This document shows, piece after piece, positions 1-11,009 of a stretch of DNA of 64,000 nt. Under the pieces are notes generated by a model. That model was not told the DNA's origin. It saw nothing but the letters and a program-made list of their open reading frames with translations, and did not search any database. Source of the DNA: Rheum nobile (Eukaryota; Streptophyta; Magnoliopsida; Caryophyllales; Polygonaceae); the NCBI GenBank assembly GCA_027886185.1, contig WOAB01000041.1, forward strand, positions 3,906,001-3,970,000, read 5' to 3'. Each line of letters starts with the position of its first letter. The stretch's first letter is position 1. The translations under genes were made by a program, and so were the position numbers.

Positions 1-1350
1 AAGGGTATAGTCATGACCATAGAAAGTACTAGGGAAAAATCCTCCTAGTACCAGTTATAAAGAAACGACTAGACCTCGCAAGGTACATATCGTTCCTATG
101 AATACTCGTTCTATATAAACAGTTAAAATCACACAATAGTCCACATCAATACCATTATGGAAATAATATATATATAATAGCGTTGTTTCTAGCAGTATAT
201 ACAACCTATTATAATATCACTTTTTAATCGTATCATTTATAAAATCTGTTCCCAAACGAAAACAATAGTTCATCCCAATTTAATTAACAATTAAACAATT
301 GATAATTAATGGAAACATGGAATGATAAGCAAGAGCGAACCACCACTTGCCTTAGTCTAGACGAACGATTGAACGACGACGGGTTTCTGGGTCCGGAATG
401 GAAACGGGAGTTGAATTACATATTCCTACGACAACGACCCATAACGAAACCCTAGGTTAGATTCGACAATTAAAATGATATGAATCTAAGAAAGAACGAA
501 CGAAATCAAAAGGAAGAAAGTCCCGCCCGAGACCGGATCGTCCAAGGCCACGATCGCGATTGCCAAGGCAATCCGCGGTCGCGGGCGTCGAGGACAGCGT
601 CCGCGAGCATCGAGGATAGTGGCCGTGGACGCGGCCGACCTTGTCACTGCTGCGGTCACGGCCATGAACTCCGACGACTCTAAAGGGAGAAAACCTCACC
701 GGCGACGATGCGAGGGGGCTCGATTCGCGAGGGCTTCGACTCTAACCTTCCTTGCGCCTCCTAAGCACCACTCCAAGGCCACCACGATGACAGGCGAGAG
801 CTCCGGTGACACTTTGAGAATTCCGACGAGAGCTCGAACTCCGACGACGAAGGAAAAACGAGAGAGCAAGAGGTGAGGAGATCAGATATTTGGGTGCCAA
901 AACCTTCCCAATTCGACCTTCTTTTATAGCCCAAAGGAGGAGCCCTCCCCGCCCAGATCAACGGTGAAACAGAGGATCAACGGCGGGCACGAACGACGAG
1001 GAGGAAAACGAAGCGACGTTGGCGTGTCTGCATTTTCCGCGGTCGCGGAATATTCATGTGCCCAACTCTTCTGAGAGCCATTTTTCCGCGGTCGCGGCAG
1101 AGGCATTTTCGCGTCTTTTTGCCCGGGAAAGGGTTTGGCATGGGTTTAAACCCCGAAATTTATATATTTGTACCCAAACAAATATTCTAAGCCCCGAAAA
1201 TACGTCAAATGTAATTTATACCACTCAGGGAAAAATTACAGAGATCAGACATGTTACAGAAAATTCGAATTTCTCCTAAAGCGACACGATTACAAAACGA
1301 GGGTTGGGAAAATTACCCAAATATCCTTACTAAAAATGAGGGGTATTACA
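1..1350 (-). repeat. Element A 3' LTR, truncated by window edge
   Basis: Aligns with the right-hand LTR from about 25283 onwards once element E is removed; both end in GGGGTATTACA on the plus strand. About 0.95 kb of this LTR lies left of the window. It differs from the other copy by many substitutions and small indels (for example around 590-690), more than between the two LTRs of B, which fits A being the older insertion. Short ORFs on both strands here are LTR noise. Confidence 0.9.
921..930 (-). promoter_or_regulatory. TATA box in element A 3' LTR
   Basis: On the minus strand the sequence reads GCTATAAAAG, with the equivalent site at 34371-34380 in the 5' LTR. It is the best candidate core promoter of A; RNA starting about 30 bp downstream would run toward gag. 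Confidence 0.55.
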
Positions 1351-1370
1351 TCACTTCCCCCTAAAAAAAA
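1351..1370 (-). other. Element A polypurine tract
   Basis: On the minus strand a run of A followed by GGGGGAAGTGA directly precedes the LTR start TGTAATACCCC. This is the expected plus-strand primer position next to a 3' LTR. Confidence 0.75.
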
Positions 1371-1806
1371 AGGTTCTGTTGGGCCTGACGTCCCCTGGGA
1401 AGGTGGATCGAGCAAGACAAGCCCAGGCCCACGACGGATCGGAAGAACAGAAGAGAAACCTAGAGAAGGCGACGAGGCTTCTCCAGTCGAACGTCCTCCG
1501 ACAAGATCGCGAAGATCCCGCCAAGCATTAAATGCCAGGATTGATCAACGGCCACAACATTTACACAACACCATAATAGCAACAATTAGTGACAAAATCT
1601 CCGTAATTAAATCCCGGCGTTGAAGATAAGGATGGGATCGAAATATAACGGTCAGAGGCACGAAGAACTTACCATATATGGACGAAAAGGAAGATAAGAG
1701 GGGGACGGATACAAGCACGTTACACACCCAAGCATTCTCGTTCAGAAACAAAACAGAACAACACTTTGACTGCCCGTCTAGCTCTCCAGCAATCACCCCC
1801 GCTTAT

Positions 1807-4388
1807 TGATAAGCACTACTTTGTAGGGCTTAACTAAGAGTTATTAGAGGGTTTTATTGGTGCCATGATACACACGATTATGTTGTGTGTATTGACGGAG
1901 TTTTGTCATGGTTTTAGTGGTGTTTTAGGATGCTTTGGAGGTGATTTGGAGACTTGGCGAGGAGGTACGGAAGTTGCGTTTTTGGAGCCTTAGGAGCTGA
2001 GGAGCGAAGGATGAAGAAACAGAATTGCGGCGACCGTCGCGGAAGAAACAGCGACCGCCATTAATTGCCCTGGAGAGACCTTAGCTATGACCTGGAAACG
2101 GCGACCGCCGTTTAATTGCGGCGCCCGCCGCATTTACGGCGATCGCCGTGGGAGAAGCAGCGGCCGCCGCCGACGGAAGCATCGCCGAGCCGATTGCCTT
2201 TTCGGATGTATTTTGTATTACTTTATTAGTTTTTTATTATTTCTTTTTAGGATAATTTCATATTATTTTCCTTTGGTATTTAAGGGTTGAGAAAACTTGT
2301 TTCTTGTATCTCGGAACCCTAATTTCTTATTCTACGTATTCTCTTGCTATGAAGAACTAAGCCTCTCTTGCTTAGTCAGACATTGAAGCTTTTCGTGTGA
2401 TTCAGTTGTGAGATTCTTATTCCTAATCTATTGCATGGTTTTTATCTCTTCTCTTGTTTGATTTCTTAAGATTGATATTGATAATTTCTAGTCTGATCAA
2501 CTAGGGTTTGTCGTTATTTATCTATTGCTAGGTTTAGATTGTTACTGGTTGAGGATATCTATTCCATAGTAGCAACTGCATCGTGTTATTAACTGGTTGT
2601 GCTAATCTTATGCAGAAGAGAATTGATTTACATTCTTGGGTAAAAACTGGTTGTTTTATTCTAGGGTTGTATCTAACTATATTCCTATCCGTAAGGCTGC
2701 TGGTAAACTGAATCTTGATAGTTTCAGGGTTGTTTAATTAGTTAGTTCTAATAGTATCTGGTTGTGCTATTAGTTACATCTGAAAAGGAATTGGAATTAC
2801 CATTGCATGCGATTTTGAGTAGTATCTATGATCAACTTGTCATTCGAATAGTGGATATTGTTTGACTGAGTGTTTTCCCAATAACTGATTTCATCACCTT
2901 TAATTGCTTATTTACCATTTGCATGCTTGGCTACTAAAACAAACCTACAAAACCCCCCTTTGGTTGCTTTAAATTGACATACATATTGCATATTGCGATA
3001 GACTTTGTTTACCTGCGGATTCGACCCTTACTTACCTAGGACTACGTTTTAGGGTTTGTTTGGATACTTTGCATAGTAGGAATTAGAACGGCAAATTCCT
3101 ATTATCATGCCATTCGGGTAGATTTAGACACATTCTTGTGCATGGCGTTTGGGGGCGAAGTCTGGTGTTTTTGGAGGTGTATGAGCTATTTTGGATATCA
3201 TAGGAGACATTGAGGAAGGAAGCCACCAAAAGAAGACGCCAAGGAAGCAAAGACGAGAGGTTAGGAGGCGAAGCCAAGGAGTGAAGGCCGAGCATTAACT
3301 GCGACCGCGGGCAAGGGTGCCGCGATCGCGGTTCCTCGGGCAAGTCGAGAGTTTTCCGCAGGCGCGGAGGAATGTGAAGAGCGCGGAGCCACAAGAGGCC
3401 GCGATCGCGGTAAATGGGCTGCGATCGCGGGTCGTCGACGCTGGAAGTTCTGACTTTTCCCGAGTCTATCTTTTCTAATTTCTTTTCTTATTTTTCCATT
3501 TTATTTCGTTTCTTTTCTTATTGGGCTTAGGAACTTGTTAGGCCCATATTAGATCTCTTTTCTATTTAACCTAGGAAGAGAGCTCATTCAAAAGGAGAGA
3601 CACTCATATCAGGTTTTAGTTTTTACATCATCGTTGTTTTTCTCAAGACTATGGAAGGCTAAGCATTTTTTCTTAGTCTGGCAATGGAAGCTTAAGTTTT
3701 GATTATTGGTTGTGAGGTTATGTTCCCTTTCTTAATTCCTATTGATCTATATCTCTTCTCTTAAGCAGAATATAATTGAATAATTATTGATTTGTCTAGA
3801 CAGGCCATCTAGGTTTATTGATTGTTACTCATATTGCTATGACTAGGAAACTGTTGGGCTAACGTCCTGGTCTGGAGTGGCAAGCATAGGTTTTATTTGC
3901 TTTTGTGGATTTTATCTATGTAGAGATTTGATTACATGTTGAATGCTTCTGGTTGAAGTGTTATGTGTATCCTGGTTAATTCTTATGTTCATTGCTGCCT
4001 TTGGGTTGAATCACTAGTGGTGCTAGGGTTATTCATTGGTAAGGGTTCTTAGGGATGGTTTCCTTATTAATCTACACAAGATCGGGACATGAATAATCAT
4101 AGGAAGGAATTGGAAGTAATCTAGGATCAACCAACCAAAACTTAAGTGGAAATTGCCTGGCTAAGTGTTTTCTCACATTTGATTGCATACTATTTATTCT
4201 GTTTTATTTTCTACTTGATTAAAACCTCAAAACCCCCCCTTTGTTACTACTGTTCGATTGGTATTCAATTTGTGACAGGAATATAGACGCTTGTGATTCT
4301 CTTGAGATTTTGACCCTTGCTTGCTTACTATACTAGTTTGGAAGTTGAGGTTTACTTTAATTTGGCATAACGACCTTAGGACACGTCA
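1807..4388 (+). repeat. Element C 5' LTR, split by solo LTR D
   Basis: Made of 1807-1865 and 3113-4388 (about 1335 bp), interrupted by D. It closely matches the 3' LTR at 7087-8420. It contains two pairs of GC-rich dyads (near 3300-3330 and 3400-3430), which the 3' LTR repeats. Confidence 0.93.
1866..3107 (+). mobile_element. Element D: solo LTR of an Athila-like family
   Basis: A 1242-bp sequence starting TGATACACACG and ending CCTATTATCA, flanked by TSD TGCCA (1861-1865, 3108-3112) inside the 5' LTR of C. There is no internal region, so it is a solo LTR left by LTR-LTR recombination. Parts around 2340-2480 resemble the matching part of the C LTR (the CTTAGTC, GAAGCTT and TTGTGAG order), so it belongs to a related family. 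It has its own GC-rich dyads at 2028-2185, of the GGCGAYCGCC type. The ORF inside it is not a gene. Confidence 0.88.
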
Positions 4389-4392
4389 AATT

Positions 4393-4410
4393 TGGCGCCG
4401 TTGCCGGGGA
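4393..4410 (+). other. Element C primer binding site (tRNA-Asp type)
   Basis: TGGCGCCGTTGCCGGGGA begins four bases after the 5' LTR. It is complementary to the 3' end of plant tRNA-Asp, the primer usual for Athila-like elements. The same 18 bases occur in E at 26698-26715. Confidence 0.85.
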
Positions 4411-4548
4411 ATCACTGTCTGTTTTCTTGTAAATAAATTGAATATTGATCTTTCTAGGGAACCTATCTTACGGTTCCCTCTAACATTACTAACTTTTCAT
4501 TGACGAAGTGCAATTCAGAGTAGATAATTATGTTGGAGAACTCTAGCT
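4411..4548 (+). repeat. Element C leader with short direct duplication
   Basis: About 20 bp at 4531-4551 (ending in the start ATGG of the ORF) recurs at 4571-4591, a 40-bp period. The duplication supplies the start codon context of the following ORF. Confidence 0.6.
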
Positions 4549-5490
4549 ATGGCGCAAGAAAGCATGACATTGTTGGAGAACTCTAGCTATGGTGAGAACA
4601 CACTGCTGGCACTCACCCAGACACTTCAAGCATTAACACAAGCGGTGATTCAAGCCGGTGCAAACAACGCACAAGTAATGAAAGAGGGATTCTCTCAGCT
4701 TTCCCAGCAAAATTATACTCTGCACCAATCCTCTCAGCAATCTATATTAAGCTTGGGTGCATCAATGGAGCGGCTGACGCAATGGATACCTGCTATAGCA
4801 GAATCTCAACCCAAGTGCAATGCTGCCCAACGGCATATTGAGGAGAAGGCAGAATTTGGAGAGCTCCCCGTAGAAGAGAAACCGCGACCGCGGGAGGAGT
4901 GCTGCAACCACGGTATGCTGGGTGAAATAGGGCATTGTGCTGAATTTGATGATGAGGTTGAGAAGGACCTCGAAGAGGAAATCAAAAGCTTCAAGAACAG
5001 TATGCTACCTGACTCGGTATGTTCTCCTGAAATTGAAGAGGAGATGGACGAGGACAGGGACTATGAGCCTCAAAACTACACTCAACATGAATGGCCCTTG
5101 CTGGAGTCCCAGATTCCCATCACACCTCCCCCTGAGGCTCTCAATGTAAGCAAGCCAGAAGCTCCTTTGGTCACACTGGCCAACAGCATCCCTCGTTGTG
5201 CAGATTCTGTGAAGGCGAGGCGGAAGATAGGAAAGAAGCCGAAGGTGAAGCAAAAGAGTGAGGTTGCAGGCCAGATGTCGGATTACCTCATACTAGACAC
5301 GAGGCAAGATAGGCGTACAACCTCTGCAATGCTGGGAAGAGAATTCTTGAAGATGACAACTACGGTCATGGATACGAAGGGTGATCCGCTCACAATGAAA
5401 GGCATAAGGAAGGGGGTACAGTCGTACCTGAAGAGGCACCCCCCAGATTTGGAACCAAGAAGGGTGGTCGCTGTAAGCGACCCGGGATGA
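4549..5490 (+). CDS. Element C internal ORF with protease remnant
   Basis: A 313-residue ORF. The N-terminal half is rich in Q, S and L with heptad-like spacing, so it may form coils. An acidic middle follows (residues about 130-170), then a basic patch (KARRKIGKKPKVKQK, about 225-240). The C-terminal part, MLGREFLKMTTTVMD and later HPPD, lines up with the end of the protease of E (MLGRPFMKTSNTKID, then HPPD). The catalytic DLGAS motif and any capsid are missing. So it looks like an in-frame deletion derivative of a gag-protease gene, not a functional polyprotein. A GC dyad at 4879-4894 is translated as part of the ORF. The N-terminal half is not recognised. Confidence 0.6.
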   Translation: MAQESMTLLENSSYGENTLLALTQTLQALTQAVIQAGANNAQVMKEGFSQLSQQNYTLHQSSQQSILSLGASMERLTQWIPAIAESQPKCNAAQRHIEEKAEFGELPVEEKPRPREECCNHGMLGEIGHCAEFDDEVEKDLEEEIKSFKNSMLPDSVCSPEIEEEMDEDRDYEPQNYTQHEWPLLESQIPITPPPEALNVSKPEAPLVTLANSIPRCADSVKARRKIGKKPKVKQKSEVAGQMSDYLILDTRQDRRTTSAMLGREFLKMTTTVMDTKGDPLTMKGIRKGVQSYLKRHPPDLEPRRVVAVSDPG

Positions 5491-5533
5491 ATAGAGAGCA
5501 CCATGTCGAGCCACGACAGTAACCAAGGCGCTG

Positions 5534-5551
5534 CTCGGGAGGCAACCCGAG
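5534..5551 (+). other. Hairpin and possible splice donor after the ORF of element C
   Basis: CTCGGG and CCCGAG form a 6-bp stem with loop AGGCAA; the next bases are GTAAGA, a good plant 5' splice site. E has the same stem at 29319-29336 followed by GTATGA. The surrounding 50 bases are also similar, while the ORFs before and after differ, so the site was kept by selection or shared descent. Confidence 0.6.
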
Positions 5552-6298
5552 GTAAGACTTTCAACTTAGTTTTTCTTTCAGAAGCTTAGTTTTCCCTTGT
5601 TTTCAAAATTTTTGCTATGTTTTTGTTCGACTAAACCACGTAGAAAAGCCGAGAAGAAACCGCGACCACGGCATAAAACCCGCGATCGCGGTCGGAGAAA
5701 GTCGAGCAAAAACGGCGATCGCGGCATAAAACCCGCGATCGCGGCCCCATGGCGCGCCGCGAATTAAGGTTTAGTCTGACAAGGACAAAAAAAAAAAACC
5801 GCGATCGCGGGTACTGTTCACCCGCGATCGCGGGGTTACTGTTCATCGGTAAAAAAAAATAAAAAAATAAAAAAATAAAAAAATTAAAATTAAAAATAAA
5901 AAATTTCGTATGTTGGGGATCACATCCTTCACTGCCGCAATCGCGGTTCCTCCACGGTGTTCCTTCCATGGCGATTCTTCCACGACGGTTCCCTCCTTTA
6001 TGGCGGTTATTTCCACGGCGGTTCATTCATGGCGGTTCTGAGGCGGTCTTTCTTCATCATGTTCGCGAGCAACAACCGGTGTACCCTTGATCCATCCATT
6101 GTTGTTGTCCCCTGCGGTACGTCTTCACCTGTGCGTCACCACCTGTGCATACTGAGTTCGGAGTTCCAGCATTCCATGATCTATCTCTTGGGAAGTTCGA
6201 CTGTTGACGTGGTGATGAAGTTTATGGGGATCCCTACATCCCTGAGTACCTTCCTGGCGTTATTGACGAAGACTACCACCCCGGCGTACGCTCAGTGA
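5552..6298 (+). other. Element C spacer with GC dyads, A-rich stretch and ORF remnant
   Basis: Between 5656 and 5836 there are six GC-rich dyads (cores GCGATCGC or GCGACCAC) in pairs. An A/T homopolymer-rich stretch follows at 5846-5905. From about 5957 a 113-residue ORF ends CAG TGA at 6296-6298; the matching place in E also ends CAGTGAGT. It may therefore be a wreck of the env-position ORF, but its sequence is not recognisable. Confidence 0.5.
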
Positions 6299-7086
6299 GT
6301 TCTTCCTTTCTTCCCCTCATATTTTTCTTTGTCTTCCATACATTGAGGACAATACATGATTCAAGCATGGGAGAGTAGAAAGTACTTGCTATCTATCTTG
6401 TAAATTAGTTTCGATTTCAGCATTGTTATTTCCATTCAGCATTGTCCATTGTTCGCATTCCCTTTAAAAAAATAAAAAAAAAAAAATTAGAAAAAGTCAA
6501 AAAAGCAAAAAAGCAAAAAAAGACATACATGAATATCCTGGGACAAGTCAAAAACCCGAAAGGGCGGCTTGGGTAATAAGCAGGTGGCCCGGACCAGCGC
6601 TAGGCTGAGGTAAAAAGGTGTCTGAGTGACGTGAGCATATGTGAGCACCTCTATGAAAAAAATACGAGTGGCTAGGATGAAAACCCGAAAGGGCTCCTAG
6701 GCAAAATGAGTGAAAAGAAGATGAGTGATTTTAGGATCTCATTTTACCTGGAGGGGCGACATAAGAAGAGGAGACAAAGAAGGATTGTCGGGTAGGTCAC
6801 TCTGGGAGGCATAAGGAGTCAAAGATGGAGGCTAGGATTAGAGGTCAATTTACACTATTGGATGTCCGGGCTAAGCTTGGGGGAAGTACTCTGCTTGCCC
6901 CTTAAGCTTGTTGATGGAGGATGTGTTGTGAATGAGATTGGTGCCAGGAGCTTGGCATGGGTTAAGCGCAACTCTTAGTACATTGTGTTTGGAGAGATGC
7001 TTCCTGAGGCCTTGGGTGTTTCATTGGAGGAGTAGGCTCATTATTAGCTTACTCGAGGGCGAGCAAGGTCTAAGCATGGGGGAGTT
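6299..7086 (+). promoter_or_regulatory. Element C conserved 3' non-coding region with hairpins and polypurine tract
   Basis: Closely similar to 31485-32210 of E although the coding parts differ. It holds a conserved block near 6340-6375 (CATTGAGGACAAT and AAGCATGGGAGAG), two short hairpins CCCGAAAGGG with a GAAA loop (6555-6564 and 6684-6693), the second enclosed by CTAGGA and TCCTAG (6672-6677, 6695-6700), and a purine-rich tract AGCATGGGGGAGTT just before the 3' LTR. Such cis signals are what a non-autonomous element must keep. Confidence 0.7.
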
Positions 7087-8420
7087 TGATAAGCACTACT
7101 TTGTAGGGCTTAACTAAGAGTTATTAGAGGGTTTTATTGGTGCCATTCGGGTAGATTTAGACACATTCTTGTGCATGGCGTTTGGGGGCGAAGTCTGGTG
7201 TTTTTGGAGGTGTATGAGCTATTTTGGATATCATAGGAGACACTGAGGAAGGAAGCCACCAAAAGAAGACGCCAAGGAAGCAAAGACGAGAGGTTAGGAG
7301 GCGAAGCCAAGGAGTGAAGGCTGAGCATTAACCGCGACCGCGGACAAGGGTGCCGCGATCGCGGTTCCTCGGGCAAGTCGAGAGTTTTCCGCAGGCGCGG
7401 AGGAATGTGAAGAGCGCGGAGCCACAAGAGGCCGCGATCGCGGTAAATGGGCCGCGATCGCGGGTCGTCGACGCTGGAAGTTCTGACTTTTCCCGAGTCT
7501 ATCTTTTCTAATTTCTTTTCTTATTTTTCCATTTTATTTCGTTTCTTTTCTTATTGGGCTTAGGAACTTGTTAGGCCCATATTAGATCTCTTTTCTATTT
7601 AACCTAGGAAGAGAGCTCATTCAAAAGGAGAGACACTCATATCAGGTTTTAGTTTTTACATCATCATTGTTTTTCTCAAGACTATGGAAGGCTAAGCACT
7701 TTTGCTTAGTCTGGCAATGGAAGCTTAAGTTTTGATTATTGGTTGTGAGGTTATGTTCCCTTTCTTAATTCCTATTGATCTATATCTCTTCTCTTAAGCA
7801 GAATATAATTGAATAATTATTGATTTGTCTAGACAGGCCATCTAGGTTTATTGATTGTTACTCATATTGCTATGACTAGGAAACTGTTGGGCTAACGTCC
7901 TGGTCTGGAGTGGCAAGCATAGGTTTTATTTGCTTTTGTGGATTTTATCTATGTAGAGATTTGATTACATGTTGAATGCTTCTGGTTAAGGTGTTATGTG
8001 TATCCTAGTCAATTCTTATGTTCATTGCTGCCTTTGGGTTGAATCACTAGTGGTGCTAGGGTTATTCATTGGTAAGGGTTCTTAGGGATGGTTTCCTTAT
8101 TAATCTACACAAGATCGGGACAGGAATAATCATAGGAAGGAATTGGAAGTAATCTAGGATCAACCAACCAAAACTTAAGTGGAAATTGCCTGGCTAAGTG
8201 TTTTCTCACATTTGATTGCATACTATTTATTCTGTTTTATTTTCTACTTGATTAAAACCTCAAAACCCCCCTTTGTTACTACTGTTCGATTGGTATTCAA
8301 TTTGTGATAGGAATATAGACGCTTGTGATTCTCTTAGGATTTCGACCCTTGCTTGCTTACTATACTAGTTTGGAAGTTGAGATTTACTTTGATTTGGCAT
8401 AACGACCTTAGGCCACGTCA
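7087..8420 (+). repeat. Element C 3' LTR
   Basis: 1334 bp, TGATAAGCAC to CACGTCA, nearly identical to the 5' copy after removal of D. This uninterrupted copy proves the D insertion point. Dyad pairs lie at about 7331-7365 and 7430-7463. Confidence 0.95.
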
Positions 8421-8670
8421 CTTATTCGCCACCGGTCGCAACCTAAGAATTACCGGTCGAATCCAATAAGATCACTCTGCCTTATTACGATAAGTTGTAT
8501 CTCGATTCAATCTGATCAATATATTATCTAATAAAATTATTTCGCTATTCTGCATTTGCTCTTTGCTTGTCTATTATCTATTTGGTTTGGATTGTTTTCT
8601 ATCACCCGATCGACTAGTTACCCCGTCTAAGGCGATTTAGGTCGTCCGATCTTTTCGCCCCAAAACAATT

Positions 8671-8688
8671 TGGCGCCCACCATGGGGC
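8671..8688 (+). other. Element B primer binding site
   Basis: TGGCGCCCACCATGGGGC begins three bases after the 5' LTR. TGGCGCC at this place is typical of a tRNA 3' end complement; the priming tRNA was not determined. Confidence 0.65.
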
Positions 8689-8722
8689 AACTTGCCGATC
8701 ATCCTTCCGAAACTTTCCAACC

Positions 8723-10380
8723 ATGACTATCGACCCATCTACCAACACCAAAGAACCACATTTCAAAGACGGAACCCAAACTCCAGGGGACCCAACCGAA
8801 AACCCTACTCCAACCCAGTTCCAAGAACTTTCTCAAAAAATGGCCGCCCTCCAAGAGGAACTAGCCCAACAGCGCCAAAAAACCGAATCTCTCACCGCCT
8901 TGTCAACCCAATCTGAAGCCGAGATCGCACAACTAACCCGTGAAAATGAGTCTCTTAAGTCGCAGGTACAATCAATGGCTTCGGGATCTAGGAGTATGCC
9001 CATCCACAGCAACGTCCGAACACGCCTCGACATGGACAACGTCGAGCCAATGCCCCCGAGCGTGCGACGATCCGGATACACAGAGGGTACATCTCGAACT
9101 CCTATTACCAATCCATTTTCGACTAACCATGTCACTTTTTCCACACCGATCGGGTCGGCAGGGGCTCGAATCAACGAACCACAGGTTACCAATTCACCAG
9201 ACGTCCTGGCTCTCTTCCAGCAGACACTCGACCAACACATGAAGACGATCGACGATCGCTTCAACAGGCTTCCAGGAGTCCCGCAGCCAATCGAGAGGGA
9301 AGCGACCGGCGGATTCAAAGAATCCCCGTTCATTGAAGAAATCACCAGGGTCGAGATCCCCAAGAAGTTTCATCTTCCCAACATGGCGACATTCGACGGA
9401 ACCAGCGACCCAGATGACCATATTTCTATATATAAACAAAAGTTAATGGCTGCATCTGTTTCAAGGGAGAATCGCGAGGCCGTCATGTGCAAAATCTTTG
9501 GCACGACCCTCGCAGGTTCCGCACTAACTTGGTTTATGCGTTTGCCTCAGGGAACGATTGCATCGTTTGTGGATCTGGTCAACTCCTTCAAAAGTCAATT
9601 TGCCAGTAGTCGGAGGCTCGAAAAGCAGTCGAGTGACCTCTACCGAGTCACACAAAGGTATAACGAACCTCTCAGGAATTATCTCAACAGGTACAATAAG
9701 GAGAAAGTGGCAATCCCCCACTGCGACGTCACAACCTCCATCGAAGCCTTCAGACAAGGTCTGATCAAAGACAACAACCTTTACGACGAGATTACCAAGT
9801 ACCCATGCAAAAGCTTCGAAGACGTCCAGGCCAAGACCATGGCCGAGGTAAGATTGGAAGAGGACCGTGAGTCGCGAAAAGCCTCACGCGGGCCCGATCC
9901 GTCTGATCGTAAAAATCTCTCCAACAACCGTAGAGACAGACGTCCACATCCCTACTCTCGTAATCGAAACGAGTTGAGTCAGGTAAACTCTTTCCAAGAC
10001 AGGTCCCAGGACTAGAGAGGCGTTCCGGCGTTGCCTCCCAGGATCCAATCTTACAACTTCAACGTTTCCGTGTCGGAGCTCGTCAAGAGTTTCGACAAAT
10101 ATGGAAAGGAAGTAAGATGACCCCGAAAGAGCGACCGACCAGACGTCAAGAAAGACATGAGCCGATGGTGCGAATTCCATGGCGATCACGGTCATTCGAC
10201 CGACGAATGCATCGCCCTGCGAAAGGAAGTCGCAAGACTGCTCGCACAGGGGCTCCTGCGCGACGTAATCTCGAAGCGGGCAAAAACCACCATGGAACGA
10301 CGAGACCAGGTAAAACAAAACAAACCTCCATCCCTCGTCCATACAAAAGTTGTCAATACTATTTCAGGTGGATCAGAGGA
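8723..10380 (+). pseudogene. gag: Element B gag (Tat-type)
   Basis: Starts at ATG 8723, the first ATG after the primer site that opens the long frame. Residues about 36-85 are a likely coiled coil (leucine and glutamine rich). About 210-370 match the retrotransposon gag capsid pattern (ATFDGTSDPDDHISIYKQK, ALTWFMRLP, Y..V.Q....LRNYLNRY). The frame is open to 10015, then continues after TAG at 10013 and TGA near 10117 to a zinc-knuckle-like CEFHGDHGHSTDEC near 10166. A frameshift near 10390 separates it from protease. Forms the particle core in intact relatives; here decayed. Confidence 0.85.
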
Positions 10381-10389
10381 ACACATACT

Positions 10390-10964
10390 CCGCGGCTAAG
10401 CGACACGCAAAGGAAAGCAAGGGCAACAAGCCCGAGGCGTCAGAATTAAGGCCAAGGAAGATCTCCAACCTTCCGAAAGTCACGTTCGACGAGTTCGATT
10501 CCGACGGATCGGACGGTCACCACGATGGTCTGGTAATCTCTTTGTCTATTGGTAATTGCTTAATACGAAGGGTACTAATCGATACAGGGAGTTCAACCAA
10601 TCTTTTGACCCTCGACGCTCTTAAAGAAATGGGTCTAGCTAAAAACGACCTAATCAAAAAGTCGACCCCACTGGTCGGGTTCAGCGGTGAGGTTAAACAT
10701 ACGACTGGTGAAATCATTCTAACCACATACGCTGGAGGAATCAACCAACATGTGAAATTCTTGATCCTAGATTGTCCATCTCCCTACAATTGTATTCTTG
10801 GCAGGCTATGGATACACGCTATGAGAGCGGTACCCTCGACGTATCATCAAGTCATCAAGTTTCCCACTAAATGGGGAGTACAAGAAATCCGAGGAGACCA
10901 AAGGAACGCTAAAGAGTGCTACGTCGCTTCCTTGAAGAACGCAGTCGAACATCAGACCGCATAG
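10390..10964 (+). pseudogene. Element B aspartic protease
   Basis: Retropepsin-like domain with active site LIDTGSSTNLL (Asp codon 10581-10583) and a distal ILGRLWIH motif, the normal pair for a Tat protease. It would cut the gag-pol polyprotein. Its frame differs from gag (shift near 10390) and it ends at TAG 10962-10964. RT continues in the same frame, so that stop is probably a point mutation. Confidence 0.8.
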
Positions 10965-11009
10965 CAATCACAGAGCGGCGAAGGATCCAATCGGTACATC
11001 GAACCAAAA

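Larger units (their letters stand above)
1807..8420 (+). mobile_element. Element C: non-autonomous Athila-like LTR element
   Basis: LTR starts TGATAAGCAC and ends CACGTCA; TSD CTTAT on both sides. Without D it is about 5.4 kb with LTRs near 1.33 kb. A tRNA-Asp type primer site follows the 5' LTR and a purine-rich tract precedes the 3' LTR. It has no capsid, RT, RNase H or integrase; the one clear ORF (4549-5490) keeps only the tail of an Athila-type protease. Element E at 25378-33524 shares the LTR and the 3' non-coding region. Known class: deletion derivative mobilised in trans. This assignment is inferred from shared signals. Confidence 0.9.
1377..8667 (+). repeat. Element B 5' LTR, split by element C
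   Basis: The LTR is 1377-1806 plus 8426-8667, about 672 bp after removing C and one copy of its TSD CTTAT (1802-1806, 8421-8425). It matches the 3' LTR at 17239-17909 almost base for base, including the CTTATTCGCC stretch at the break point. Differences are few by eye, so B is probably younger than A. Confidence 0.93.

Noticed and set aside
457..1623. Several overlapping ORFs on both strands in the left LTR of A and into B
   Set aside because: They cross the A/B boundary or lie in LTR sequence with both strands open by GC content; no domain.
3083..3394. ORF of about 100 codons in the C LTR, also at 7134-7427, and similar ones at 25641-25955 and 32474-32788 in E
   Set aside because: They lie wholly in LTRs, repeat in both LTRs of the same element, have no known domain and overlap the D junction at 3107.
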